A DNA stretch of 64,000 nucleotides from Microbacterium sp. 70-16 (GTDB lineage: Bacteria; Actinomycetota; Actinomycetes; Actinomycetales; Microbacteriaceae): assembly GCF_001898315.1 (NCBI RefSeq), contig NZ_MKTQ01000029.1, forward strand, positions 1 to 64,000. Direction: 5' to 3'. Positions 1-9,998 of the stretch are shown here, one piece after another. A program made the position numbers and the translations under genes. Under the pieces are notes generated by a model. It did no database searches. It was not told the origin of the DNA and saw only the letters and a list, made by a program, of their open reading frames with translations. The stretch's first letter is position 1. Each line of letters starts with the position of its first letter.

Positions 1-644
<644 letters not shown>

Positions 645-671
645 TTAGCACTCGCAAGGATGGAGTGCTAA
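645..671. promoter_or_regulatory. CIRCE operator (HrcA binding site)
   Basis: TTAGCACTC at 645-653, a 9-base spacer, then GAGTGCTAA at 663-671: a perfect match to the consensus inverted repeat bound by the heat-shock repressor HrcA. It lies 37 bases before the groEL start codon, the normal position. Confidence 0.96.
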
Positions 672-743
672 CTCATTCTGGCACTCGGGCATGACGAGTG
701 CAAGCCGCCGCGGACGCGCGGGCAGCGGGGAGGAAACGGGGAC

Positions 744-947
744 TCAGGCGATAACGCGGACCGACTCGGCCTGGGGCCCCTTCTGGCCGGTTCCGACGGT
801 GAACTCGACGGCCTGACCCTCTTCGAGCACGCGGAATCCGGTCATGTCGATGTTCGAGTAGTGCACGAACACGTCCTGACCGCCCTCGACCGTGATGAAG
901 CCGAAGCCCTTCTCTGCGTTGAACCACTTGACGGTGCCGTTGGTCAT
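744..947 (-). CDS. Cold-shock protein, CspA family
   Basis: A 67-residue single OB-fold nucleic-acid chaperone beginning [18 protein letters not shown], with RNP1 (KGFGFI) and RNP2 (VFVHYS) RNA-binding motifs. A longer frame exists upstream, but the ATG at 945-947 gives the standard family length and has a good Shine-Dalgarno (AGGAG on the minus strand at 955-959). The roughly 150 bases upstream are a plausible long leader as seen in csp genes; I see no further recognisable element in them. Confidence 0.95.
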   Translation of the reverse strand: MTNGTVKWFNAEKGFGFITVEGGQDVFVHYSNIDMTGFRVLEEGQAVEFTVGTGQKGPQAESVRVIA

Positions 948-1094
948 GCGAAATCTCCTGATGCTGCGGTGGGACTTCGCCATGCTAACCAGCGCGGATG
1001 CCGCGAAATCGCCGATCCCGCGACTGTTGACACGCGCGCATCGAAGAGTTCACACGCGTGAAACACACACCGCCCGTCGGGGCGTGCGGCAGGG

Positions 1095-1652
1095 TCAGCC
1101 CGCGTCGGTGCGGTCGAGGCCGATCACGATGACCAGCTGCTTGACCGTCTCGTCGCCCCACAGGCCCGCGTACGCGTCGCTGAGTTCGACGGCCGCTCCC
1201 CCGATGGCCTCGGCGAGGCCGCGGGCTGCGCCCTCGTCGGCCGCATCGGAGTAGAACACCGTCGTCGTCGCGAAGTCCTCCGACCCCGCACCGCCCGCCG
1301 TGATGTCGTCGGCCGACCAGCCTGCCGCCACGAGCGTGTCGCTCATGGTGCCGGCCAGGCCCTCTTGCGGGGTCGCGTTGAGGATCGTCACCTTGTACGA
1401 CGTGTCGAGCACCGGGTCAGCCGTGGGCGCGACCGTGGCTACGGGCGCGGACGTCAGCGAGAACGTGATGCGGCCCGTCGCGAACAGCGTGCCGAACACG
1501 CCGATCGTCACGAGGACGATCGTGGCGATCGCCGACCACAGCAGCACGACACCGCCGCGCATGCGCGGGTTCTCTGCCCGGTGCGCCCCGACGCGTCCGG
1601 CGTCAGCGGGAAGCTCGTCGAAACGGTCTCTCGGCGGCGGGGTCTTGGGCAC
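1095..1652 (-). CDS. LytR C-terminal (LytR_C) domain membrane protein
   Basis: 185 residues from a GTG start. A charged, proline-rich N-terminus is followed by one membrane helix at about 32-58 (GVVLLWSAIATIVLVTIGVF) and an extracytoplasmic domain from about residue 85 with the LytR_C signature YKVTILNATPQEGLAGTMSD. LytR_C domains occur alone or after the LCP ligase domain that attaches wall polymers to peptidoglycan; here the LCP catalytic domain is absent, so it is probably accessory to envelope assembly. It lies 9 bases after the DUF3263 gene, so the two are probably co-transcribed. Confidence 0.8.
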   Translation of the reverse strand: MPKTPPPRDRFDELPADAGRVGAHRAENPRMRGGVVLLWSAIATIVLVTIGVFGTLFATGRITFSLTSAPVATVAPTADPVLDTSYKVTILNATPQEGLAGTMSDTLVAAGWSADDITAGGAGSEDFATTTVFYSDAADEGAARGLAEAIGGAAVELSDAYAGLWGDETVKQLVIVIGLDRTDAG

Positions 1653-1661
1653 CAGAGAATG

Positions 1662-1919
1662 TTACCCGGCCGCGCCTGTGCGCACGCGCGACGCCCGCTC
1701 GCGGGCACGCGTCTCGCGCAGCCGCCGCAGCCGGTGCACGAGCAGGGCGTCGTAGGCCGCGGCATCCGGATGATCGATCGCGCGCTCGAGCAGCTGGTAG
1801 TAGCGGGCCGGCGTCAGTTCGAGCTGACGGCGGATCGCCTCTTCCTTCGCGGCGCCGTGACCGTTCCAGCGGGATTCGAAGTCCAGCAGGGTTCGGTCGC
1901 GGTCAGAGAGGGGCACCAT
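1662..1919 (-). CDS. DUF3263 domain protein
   Basis: 85 residues, starting MVPLSDRDRTLLDFESRW, the recognisable opening of the actinobacterial DUF3263 family. It has a predicted helix-turn-helix-like core (KEEAIRRQLELTPARYYQLL) and an Arg-rich tail. The helical region looks like a small DNA-binding module, which is inference; no function is established that I know of. It precedes the LytR_C gene by 9 bases on the same strand, a pairing I believe recurs in actinobacteria. Confidence 0.75.
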   Translation of the reverse strand: MVPLSDRDRTLLDFESRWNGHGAAKEEAIRRQLELTPARYYQLLERAIDHPDAAAYDALLVHRLRRLRETRARERASRVRTGAAG

Positions 1920-1965
1920 CTCAGGCTACGGTCGGTGCGCGCAGAAACCCGGATGCCACTCGGTG

Positions 1966-2943
1966 TCACCGCGACATCGCGAGCCAGCCGCCGAGTGGAT
2001 CGGTCGCGGCGAGCACGTCGCCGTCCAGCGCGAGCGCGAATCCGCCCGGCCACGCGGCGGTGTCGACCGGCGTCGCCCAGCCCTCGTGCAGACCCGGAGC
2101 GTCGAGCGTGATCCAGCGGCCGGTGCCGCGGGCGGCCGCGATGAGCTCGTGCCGCGCCACCCACGGGATGTGCGCGAGCACGCCGGGTGTCTGGACGACC
2201 AGCGTCGCCTCCGCGGGGGCTGCCGCTGCGACCTCGGCGAGCAGGTCGGCACCGTCGCCCGCGACGAGCAGGGGCGGGTCGGATGCCGCGATGCGCAGCG
2301 CCGCGTCGACGCGGTCTGCCCGGCCCGCCTCCCCCGGCCATACGAGGCCGGTGAGCCAGGCGTGCGTGTCGGGCGCGGCCGGGTTGAGCGGGGCGAGGTC
2401 GATGCCGGCCCGCCACACGATGTCGGGCAGGGAGACCTCGGGCATCCGCTCACCGCGAACCTCGCACTCGAGCACGACCGGCGACGGCCCGCCGGCGGGG
2501 TCGAGGGCGATCTCGCCCGCGGCGCCGCGGTAGCGGTACGAGTAGCGGTCGGGAAACAGGCACAGCCCCGCGCTCGCGCCGATCTCGAGCAGCGCGATGG
2601 GCCCGGGGATGCGACTGAGCGCCGGCAGCAGCGCGGCGCAGCGCAGCGGCTCGTTCGTCTGCAACGACCGCTGCTCACATTCACGGACGACGGCGTCGGC
2701 GTGCACGAGCACCCAGTCGCGCCACGTCGCGGCGTCGGGCTCACCGGCGCCGAGCAGGCGCGTGACGGCGAACACGAGCGGCGGTTGGCGGTGTCGCGCG
2801 GGAATGCGCGCGAGCACGCGCTGCAGCTGCGGGTCGGCCGCGACCTGCGCGGCCCACGCGGCATACAGGTTGGAGCGCCCGGGAGCCTCCTCGCGGGCGA
2901 ACCGCTCGTACCGCGCGGCGACGGCCTCAGCCTCGGCATCCAT
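1966..2943 (-). CDS. DUF2332 family protein
   Basis: 325 residues from ATG at 2943 (a second ATG four codons upstream, giving MIGGM, is possible). Recognisable family features are FAREEAPGRSNLYAAWA near the N-terminus, PLRCAALLPAL, and LLEIGASAGLCLFPDRYSY, which resembles a SAM-methyltransferase-like glycine loop. DUF2332 proteins are common in actinobacteria and uncharacterised; a Rossmann-like fold is suggested by the LLEIGASAGL motif, but no substrate can be named. It is divergent from msrB, with only about 80 bases between the start codons. Confidence 0.78.
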   Translation of the reverse strand: MDAEAEAVAARYERFAREEAPGRSNLYAAWAAQVAADPQLQRVLARIPARHRQPPLVFAVTRLLGAGEPDAATWRDWVLVHADAVVRECEQRSLQTNEPLRCAALLPALSRIPGPIALLEIGASAGLCLFPDRYSYRYRGAAGEIALDPAGGPSPVVLECEVRGERMPEVSLPDIVWRAGIDLAPLNPAAPDTHAWLTGLVWPGEAGRADRVDAALRIAASDPPLLVAGDGADLLAEVAAAAPAEATLVVQTPGVLAHIPWVARHELIAAARGTGRWITLDAPGLHEGWATPVDTAAWPGGFALALDGDVLAATDPLGGWLAMSR

Positions 2944-3021
2944 GCCCCCAATCATGCCGGTCGCACAGGAACAGGATGGGCGCTCTTCGGGTTGAATAGT
3001 GGTGGAGTAGAGGAGTCCCCG

Positions 3022-3423
3022 ATGACCTACCAGGTGAACAAGACAGACGAGCAGTGGCGGGCCGAGCTCAGCCCCGAGCAGTACGCCGTCCTGCGACAGG
3101 CGGGCACCGAGCGCGCCTGGACGGGAGAGCTGCTCGACGAGCACCGCGCGGGCCTGTACACGTGTGCCGCGTGCGGGGCGGAGCTGTTCCAGTCGGGCAC
3201 GAAGTTCGACTCGCACTGCGGCTGGCCGAGCTTCTACGAGTCGGTGCGGCCCGAGGCCGTGCAGCTGCTCGAAGACAACAGCCACGGGATGGTGCGCACC
3301 GAAGTGCGCTGCGCGAACTGCGGATCGCACCTCGGCCACGTGTTCCCGGACGGGTTCGGCACGCCGACCGGTGACCGGTACTGCATGAACTCGCTGTCGC
3401 TCTCGTTCTCGCCGAAGGCATGA
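3022..3423 (+). CDS. msrB: Peptide-methionine (R)-S-oxide reductase MsrB
   Basis: 133 residues; reduces methionine-R-sulfoxide in proteins. It has the zinc-binding pairs C48-x2-C51 and C97-x2-C100, the HCGWPSF motif with a candidate recycling cysteine at 66, and the catalytic cysteine at 121 in GDRYCMNS. Family members usually read RYCxNS, so the catalytic site is intact. The start is set by a Shine-Dalgarno GAGGAG a few bases upstream. The stop overlaps the ATG of the downstream nitroreductase gene (ATGA), implying translational coupling between two redox-repair enzymes. Confidence 0.96.
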   Translation: MTYQVNKTDEQWRAELSPEQYAVLRQAGTERAWTGELLDEHRAGLYTCAACGAELFQSGTKFDSHCGWPSFYESVRPEAVQLLEDNSHGMVRTEVRCANCGSHLGHVFPDGFGTPTGDRYCMNSLSLSFSPKA

Positions 3424-4124
3424 GCGAGGTGTCTGCGCGGCCCGCTCTCGAGGCGGTCCGCGCCCGGCGATCGTGGTCGAAGGTGACCGATGCCGCGCCG
3501 GATGCCGCAGAGTTGCTCGAGCTCGTCGCTGCGGCGGGGCGTGTCGCCGACCACTCGTCGCTGCGGCCGTGGCGGATCATCGAACTGCGCGGCGATGACC
3601 GCCTCGCGCTCGGCGCGGCGATAGCGAAGGCCGACGGCGACGACAAGCCCTCGACCAAGCCGCTGCGCGCTCCGTTGCTGATCGCCATCGTCGCGAGCTA
3701 CCGCGACAGCGGGAAGGTGCCGCACTGGGAGCAAGAGGCGGTCGCTTCGGGCGTCGCACACGTGCTGAGTCTGCTGCTGGACGAGGCCGGGTGGGGCGTC
3801 ATCTGGCGCACCGGCCACTACACGCGCAGCAAGGCCGTCGCGCAGGCGCACGGGCTCGGCAAGCACGAAGAGCTGCTGGGCTGGCTGTACGTGGGCGGCA
3901 AGCCCGAGCGCAGTCGCCCCGAGCGGCGCAAAGCGGTCGACGCGAGTGGATTCGTGAGCCGGATGCCCGCCGTCACGACGGTGCCCGATCAGCCGAGCCT
4001 GCCTGACCAGCCGAGCCTGCCGGGCGAGATCGCGCACTGGCGCAATAAGCCCGACAAGGGCAAGAAGCACAAGAAGGCCGACAAGGGCGAGAAGAAGAAG
4101 GCGAAGAAACCCGATAAGGGTTAG
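3420..4124 (+). CDS. Nitroreductase-family protein with lysine-rich tail
   Basis: 234 residues. Positions 1-180 match the FMN-dependent nitroreductase fold: RRSWSKVTDAAPD and DHSSLRPWRII near the N-terminus (FMN contacts) and EEAGWG-like LLDEAGWGVIWRTG in the middle. It probably reduces nitro or quinone compounds using NAD(P)H. The last 40 residues are unusual: a duplicated DQPSLP segment, then a tail built of repeated Lys-Asp-Lys-Gly units with about half lysine, which is not part of the enzyme fold and may bind nucleic acid or polyphosphate (inference). Coupled to msrB by a 4-base overlap. Confidence 0.85.
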   Translation: MSEVSARPALEAVRARRSWSKVTDAAPDAAELLELVAAAGRVADHSSLRPWRIIELRGDDRLALGAAIAKADGDDKPSTKPLRAPLLIAIVASYRDSGKVPHWEQEAVASGVAHVLSLLLDEAGWGVIWRTGHYTRSKAVAQAHGLGKHEELLGWLYVGGKPERSRPERRKAVDASGFVSRMPAVTTVPDQPSLPDQPSLPGEIAHWRNKPDKGKKHKKADKGEKKKAKKPDKG

Positions 4125-4163
4125 CCGATCCCGGCCGTCAGCGGCCTCGCCCGTCCTTGCCGG

Positions 4164-5114
4164 TCAGCGGCGGCGCCACGGTGCGGCCGCGACGGCGACC
4201 CCCGAGCCGGCGACGATGACCATCGCGAGCTCGATGAGCCATCCCGTTCCCGCGTCGGCGGGCCACAGGGCGTCCAGCGCGAACGCCGTCACCAGCTGCC
4301 CCGCCACCGCACCGAGCCCCAGCAGCAGGACGCCGGTGTGCACGACGAGCGCTGCCGACATGAAGATGTAGACGACGCCGACGACCCCGCCGAGGTACAG
4401 CCACGGGTCGGTCGGATAGGCGGCGGGCGGGCCCGCGATCACGGTGTGGATGACAGCCACGGCCAGCAGGATCGCGGTGCCGCCGATGAAGTTGACCAGC
4501 GTCGCCGTGAGCGGCGTGCCGACACGCTGCCGCAAGCGGCCGTTCGTGGCCTGCTGCCACGCGATGCCGGCACCGGCGATGACCGGCATGACGAGCATCC
4601 ACCACGGCACCCGCTCGAGCACACCGCCCTGCAGCGAGATCGCGACGGCGGCAAGGGCCAGCCCTCCCCCGGCGACGCGCGGCATCGTGACGGCGACGAC
4701 GCCGGCGGGGCCGTACCCGATGCGGTCGAGGACGAGCCCCGACAGGGTCTGGCCCGCGACGACACCCACCGTGAACAGTGAGACGCCGATGATCGCGACG
4801 GCGAGTCCCTGCGTCTCGACGGTGAAGGCGCCGGCTGCCCCGCCGGCGAGCATCCACCACGGGATCGTGCGAGCGCGCACCCCGGATGCCAGGGCGCGAA
4901 AGCCGCGTCTGCCTGCCGGCAGCAGTGCCGACAAGACGATCAGCACGACAAGTCCTGACCCGAAGGAGATGACGGCGGCGGTGAAGCCGTCATCGAGCCG
5001 CAGCCCGAGCTGACCGTTGATGCGCGCCTGGATCGCCGTGAGCACGCCGACCAGGACGGCACCGGCGAGCGCGACGGCCGCTGGCAGGCGGTGCGGGGTC
5101 GTCGTCACGGCCAC
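4164..5114 (-). CDS. DMT-family transporter (YdcZ/DUF606 type)
   Basis: 316 residues with about ten hydrophobic segments, organised as two similar halves of five: first half with IQARINGQLG, second half with WQQATNGRLRQRVGTPLTATLVNFIGG. The paired 'NGxL...G/TxxxAxxxxFxxG' motifs are the DUF606 repeat, so this is a two-repeat fused member; some bacteria have single-repeat pairs. Substrate unknown. It is read away from the FetB-like permease gene. Confidence 0.82.
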   Translation of the reverse strand: MAVTTTPHRLPAAVALAGAVLVGVLTAIQARINGQLGLRLDDGFTAAVISFGSGLVVLIVLSALLPAGRRGFRALASGVRARTIPWWMLAGGAAGAFTVETQGLAVAIIGVSLFTVGVVAGQTLSGLVLDRIGYGPAGVVAVTMPRVAGGGLALAAVAISLQGGVLERVPWWMLVMPVIAGAGIAWQQATNGRLRQRVGTPLTATLVNFIGGTAILLAVAVIHTVIAGPPAAYPTDPWLYLGGVVGVVYIFMSAALVVHTGVLLLGLGAVAGQLVTAFALDALWPADAGTGWLIELAMVIVAGSGVAVAAAPWRRR

Positions 5115-5172
5115 CCAGCCTAGCCGGGCGCCGCGATCAGGCGTGTCTGCTCAGTGCCCGCTCAGCGTCCGC

Positions 5173-5244
5173 TCAGTCGTAGCCGAGAACGCAGATCGCC
5201 TCGGTGATGGTCTCGGGTTCGGTGCGGGGGTGCGGCTCTTCCAC
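5173..5244 (-). CDS. Candidate 23-residue small protein upstream of the DMT transporter
   Basis: A GTG-initiated frame encoding VEEPHPRTEPETITEAICVL plus GYD and a TGA stop. About 20 of 23 codons end in G or C, matching the codon bias of neighbouring real genes, which is notable for an intergenic stretch. It ends 58 bases before the DMT transporter start on the same strand, so it could be a leader peptide or an independent micro-protein. The Shine-Dalgarno is weak. I do not recognise a function; it could be chance in GC-rich DNA. Confidence 0.35.
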   Translation of the reverse strand: MEEPHPRTEPETITEAICVLGYD

Positions 5245-5319
5245 GTTCCCGAATCTATCCGGATGCCGCAGTCTCCACCCCGACGCATCGCCGGTGAAAA
5301 CCCACGTAGGCTCCCGCGT

Positions 5320-6066
5320 GTGACGATCTGGACCGACCTTGCCCCGACCCTGCTGGGCGTCGCGATCCTCGCGGCGATCACGGTCGCCGTGCTGTCGGCC
5401 TTCCGGGTCGCGCGTTCGTGGGAGCCGCTGCTGGCGATCGTCCGCGGTGCGCTGCAGTTGGCGGTCATCAGCGTCATCCTGTCGGGGATCATCTCCGACC
5501 CGCTGTGGATCGCGCTGGCCCTCGTCGTGATGTTCACGATCGCGTCGGCGGTCGCGACGGGCCGTCTGGGCTGGTCGTGGCGGACGGGCGGGCTGACCGC
5601 GGCGGCGATGGCGACAGGCATCCTCACCGCGACGCTGTTCGTGTTCGGCACGCACGCCCTCGAGTTCACGCCGCGCTACGCTCTCGCGATCGGCGCGATC
5701 ATCATCGGCAACTCGATGAGCATCGCGACCCTGACCGGCCGCGACCTCGTCGCCGTCATCGACGACCACTGGGACGAAGTGGAGGGCTGGCTGTCGCTCG
5801 GCGCGACGCCGCGCCAGTCGACCATCATGCTGGCCCGCCGCGCCGTGCGCGAGGCGCTGATCCCCTCAATCGACCAGACCAAGACGACGGGCCTGGTCGT
5901 GCTGCCGGGCGCCTTCGTGGGGGCGATCTTCGGCGGGATCTCGCCGCTGGAGGCGGGGCGCTTCCAGATCGTCGTCCTGGCGGCGATCCTGGCCGCAGGG
6001 TCAATCACGTCGGTGCTCGTCGCGCACTTCCTGGGCGACGTGCGCACGCGGCCCATGCGACGCTGA
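5320..6066 (+). CDS. FetB-type (UPF0014) ABC transporter permease
   Basis: 248 residues from a GTG start, six to seven hydrophobic segments. The UPF0014/FetB signatures are clear: GALQLAVISVIL, IGNSMSIATLTGRDL, EGWLSLGATPRQS and ALIPSIDQTKTTGLVVLPGAFVGAI. E. coli FetB works with the ATPase FetA in iron/metal efflux. No FetA-like ATPase lies beside it, so its partner must be encoded elsewhere. A single gene followed directly by tRNA-Thr on the other strand. Confidence 0.88.
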   Translation: MTIWTDLAPTLLGVAILAAITVAVLSAFRVARSWEPLLAIVRGALQLAVISVILSGIISDPLWIALALVVMFTIASAVATGRLGWSWRTGGLTAAAMATGILTATLFVFGTHALEFTPRYALAIGAIIIGNSMSIATLTGRDLVAVIDDHWDEVEGWLSLGATPRQSTIMLARRAVREALIPSIDQTKTTGLVVLPGAFVGAIFGGISPLEAGRFQIVVLAAILAAGSITSVLVAHFLGDVRTRPMRR

Positions 6067-6091
6067 CGCGGCGCGGCGGTCGGTGAGACGG

Positions 6092-6164
6092 TGCCGGCTA
6101 CAGGACTTGAACCTGCAACCCCCTGTTTACAAGACAGGTGCGCTACCAATTGCGCCAAGCCGGC
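6092..6164 (-). tRNA. tRNA-Thr (anticodon TGT)
   Basis: Cloverleaf on the minus strand: acceptor GCCGGCT pairs with AGCCGGC, D-arm GGCGCAATTGGTAGCGC, anticodon stem CCTGT closing a loop with TGT, T-loop TTCAAGT, discriminator A. The 3' CCA is not encoded. Confidence 0.97.
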
Positions 6165-6211
6165 GGGGCGGCATCCAGTCTACGGTGCCGGGCGGTGCCT
6201 GCTGTGACGAC

Positions 6212-7228
6212 TTACGGGGTGACGGATGCCGTCGGTGTCGGCGTCGCGCTCTGCGCCTTGGCGGACTTGCCGCTCGCGGTCGTGAGCACGAACTGCGAGA
6301 ACTCGGCCGGGTCATCCGACGCGCCGACGTAGGCCTGGCCGTTCACGGTGACCAGCGAGTTGCCCGTCAGCGCAAGGCCGTCGGTGCCGTCGATGCCGGC
6401 GACGGCGCTCTCGGTGGACGTCTTGACCCACGAGGCGAACGCCTCGGTCTCGATGCAGTCGCGCAGCCGCGTCAGGTCGTCGCCGCCGTTGGCCTGCGCG
6501 AGATCGGCGAGCATCTTGTCGGAGAGACCGTCCGAGTCGATGCTCGGCTGACGCTCGAGCAGGTCGGCGTTGAACGCGAAGAAAGAGTCCGGCGCATACG
6601 TGGCGACACACGCGGCGGCACTAGCCGCGCGCAGCGAGTACTTGGTGCCGTTTGACTTCGCCGTGAGCATCGCGACCGGGTGGTAGGTGAGCGTCACCGC
6701 GCCGTCGGTGACCCAGGTCGACAGCTGCGCCGAGTTGGCCAACTGCCATTCGCGGGCGGTCGGCGACAGGTAGTCGACGTACACGTGGATCTCGACCGGG
6801 GCGGTCGTCGTCGGAGTCGGCGTCGGGGTCTCGTCACCCTGGACCTCAGGCTCCGCCGTCGGAGTCGGCGTCGCCACTTCGGCGAGCGAACCGAGCGCGG
6901 CCGATCCGGTGATCGCGGTCACGGCGAACCCGCCGTCGTCGGCGCTCTTGGGCGTGAGCTGCGGGCGGCTGACCGCGCCACTGATCGTCCACGACACGAC
7001 GACGGCCACGACAGCCACCGCCGCCACGGCACCCGTGATGAGGGCGACCCGGCGCGCGATGCGCGCCCGCGACTGCTGCACGTGCACCTGCTGGGCCTTC
7101 TCGCGCACCGCCTCGCGGCGGCCCGGCACGACCTGCGTCTCGCCGGTCGGCGTGACCTCGTTCGCGGGGGTCTCCGACGTCGCCGATTCGTCGCTGGATG
7201 ACGCGTTCGGGGTGTCGTCGTGGGACAT
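6212..7228 (-). CDS. Membrane-anchored DsbA/thioredoxin-fold protein without catalytic cysteines
   Basis: 338 residues from the ATG at 7226-7228 (AGAGG upstream). Order: acidic cytoplasmic N-terminus, Arg-rich stretch, one membrane helix at about 62-85, a low-complexity Thr-Pro linker (TPTPTPTTTAP), then a DsbA-like domain starting VEIHVYVDYLSPTAREW. In active DsbA-family proteins this position reads DYxCPxC; here it is SPTA, so the redox pair is missing. Two cysteines remain, in AAACVATYAP and LRDCIETEAF. Expected outside the membrane, perhaps as a binding or chaperone domain rather than an oxidoreductase. Confidence 0.8.
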   Translation of the reverse strand: MSHDDTPNASSSDESATSETPANEVTPTGETQVVPGRREAVREKAQQVHVQQSRARIARRVALITGAVAAVAVVAVVVSWTISGAVSRPQLTPKSADDGGFAVTAITGSAALGSLAEVATPTPTAEPEVQGDETPTPTPTTTAPVEIHVYVDYLSPTAREWQLANSAQLSTWVTDGAVTLTYHPVAMLTAKSNGTKYSLRAASAAACVATYAPDSFFAFNADLLERQPSIDSDGLSDKMLADLAQANGGDDLTRLRDCIETEAFASWVKTSTESAVAGIDGTDGLALTGNSLVTVNGQAYVGASDDPAEFSQFVLTTASGKSAKAQSATPTPTASVTP

Positions 7229-7389
7229 GGGACCTCTCGGAGAACTGCGGGGTGCGCGGCGACGACTCGTCGAGGCGCTCGGTCGCCCCGGGGACGGCGA
7301 CATTCACGATGCTACGGCGCCACCCTGGGAAATGCCCAGACGGGGCCTCTCGCTTCGATGTCAGCTCGGCACGATCCACTGCCGACACG

Positions 7390-7398
7390 TGCGATAAT
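7390..7398 (+). promoter_or_regulatory. Candidate extended -10 promoter for the sugar-ABC ATPase gene
   Basis: TGCGATAAT fits an extended -10 (TGnnATAAT-like) and lies about 95 bases before the ATPase start. No convincing -35 hexamer is seen 17 bases upstream, as is common for extended -10 promoters. The remaining divergent spacer (7229-7494) shows nothing else I recognise. Confidence 0.4.
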
Positions 7399-7494
7399 GA
7401 CCCTGCGCCCAACGATGGGCGTGCGGGTTAGCCCCCGCTCATTCCATCACTACGGATCGTCCGGCACGTACCTGCCGGTGAAGGAGAAGAACAA

Positions 7495-8595
<1,101 letters not shown>

Positions 8596-8609
8596 TCCGA
8601 CACTGACAC

Positions 8610-8650
8610 GACGCGGGTGGCTCCCGGTATTGATCCGGGGCCCCCGCGTC
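8610..8650 (+). terminator. Probable hairpin terminator after ugpC
   Basis: GACGCGGG at 8610-8617 pairs with CCCGCGTC at 8643-8650 and an inner CCCGG/CCGGG arm extends the structure. There is no U-tract, so it may be a weak terminator or an mRNA-stabilising hairpin. Confidence 0.5.
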
Positions 8651-8687
8651 GCGTCATATCCGACCCGCACGAGATCGGGAGCAGCAC

Positions 8688-9995
8688 GTGGCCGATTCGC
8701 TCAGCATCACCGCCAGCAGCATCGACGCGGGCCTGCTGGCCCTGCCCTGGGCGACGCCGCTCGACGAGTGGCGCAGCGACCACATCGTGTCGCTGCCGAA
8801 GGGGCTCTCGCGCCACCTCGTGCGGTTCGCGAACCTGTCCGGCCGCGTGGTCGCCGTCAAAGAGACCACGGGCGAGATGGCGCGTCGCGAGTACGAGATG
8901 CTCGGCATGCTCGCGCGCCTGGATGTCCCCTGCGTCGACCGCGTCGCGGTGATCGACGGCCGCAGCACGCCGCGCGGCGAGCCGCTGCCGGCAGCTCTCG
9001 TCACGGCGCACCTCAAGTTCTCGCTGCCCTACCGCGCCCTGTTCACGCAGACGCTGCGCCCCGACACCGCCGGGCGCCTCGTCGACGCCCTCGCGGTGCT
9101 GCTCGTGCGCCTGCACACGGTCGGCTTCTTCTGGGGCGACGTGTCGCTGTCGAACACGCTGTTCCGGCGGGATGCCGGCGCGTTCGCCGCCTACCTCGTC
9201 GACGCCGAGACGGGTGAGCTGCACGAGGCGGGCCTCACCCGCGGCCAGCGCGAGCACGACCTCGACGTCGCCCGCACCAACATCGCCGGCGAGATCATGG
9301 ACCTCGAGGCCGGCGGGCGCCTGGAAGGCGGTGTGGATGCCATCGCGATCGCCGACGGCATCATGTCGTCGTACCGGTCGCTCTGGGCCGCGCTCACCGA
9401 TCAGGAGACCTTCTCGGCCGGTGAGGCGTGGCACATCACCGAGCGCGTGCAGCGCCTGAACGGGCTCGGGTTCGACATCGGCGAGATGTCGATCCAGCAG
9501 GATGCCGACGGCACGCGCGTCTCGATCCAGCCGAAGGTCGTCGACGCCGGCCACCACCAGCGTCGCCTGCTGCGTCTGACGGGGCTCGACGTCGAAGAGA
9601 ACCAGGCCCGGCGCCTGCTCAACGACATGGATGAGTTCCGCGTGCGCGTGTCACGCCTCGGCTCTGACGAGGAGATGGTCGCGCACGAGTGGCTCACCCG
9701 CGTGTTCGAGCCCGTCGTCAAGGCGATCCCGTGGGACCTGCGCAGCAAGCTCGAGCCCGCCGAGGTGTTCCACCAGGTGCTCGAGCACCGGTGGTACATG
9801 TCTCAAGAGCGGGGCCGCTCGGTGCCGATCGCCGAGGTGCTGTCCTCGTACGTCGACACCGTGCTGCGCCACCGCCGCGACGAGGCGACCCTGATGGGCC
9901 CGCCCACCGAGACCGTGTCGATCCCGATCATCACCGCGCCGATCGGCACGCACGACGACGATGACGACGAGATCGACTGGCGCGACCTCGTCTGA
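8688..9995 (+). CDS. DUF4032 protein with kinase-like N-terminal domain
   Basis: 435 residues, GTG start. The N-terminal 200 residues look like a lipopolysaccharide-kinase/protein-kinase-like fold: VVAVKETT with the ATP-lysine position, and GFFWGDVSLSNTLF resembling a catalytic loop (HGDxxxxN-like but WGD) followed by AYLVDAETGEL in the DFG/DxE position. The rest is the DUF4032 region with RLNGLGFDIGEMSI. The family is widespread in actinobacteria and uncharacterised; kinase activity is inferred only from motif similarity. The acidic C-terminus ends in a run of aspartates. Confidence 0.8.
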   Translation: MADSLSITASSIDAGLLALPWATPLDEWRSDHIVSLPKGLSRHLVRFANLSGRVVAVKETTGEMARREYEMLGMLARLDVPCVDRVAVIDGRSTPRGEPLPAALVTAHLKFSLPYRALFTQTLRPDTAGRLVDALAVLLVRLHTVGFFWGDVSLSNTLFRRDAGAFAAYLVDAETGELHEAGLTRGQREHDLDVARTNIAGEIMDLEAGGRLEGGVDAIAIADGIMSSYRSLWAALTDQETFSAGEAWHITERVQRLNGLGFDIGEMSIQQDADGTRVSIQPKVVDAGHHQRRLLRLTGLDVEENQARRLLNDMDEFRVRVSRLGSDEEMVAHEWLTRVFEPVVKAIPWDLRSKLEPAEVFHQVLEHRWYMSQERGRSVPIAEVLSSYVDTVLRHRRDEATLMGPPTETVSIPIITAPIGTHDDDDDEIDWRDLV

Positions 9996-9998
9996 ACG

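Noticed and set aside
6092..6164. tRNA-Thr as an integration site
   Set aside because: No integrase gene or duplicated 3' tRNA end was seen in the neighbourhood.
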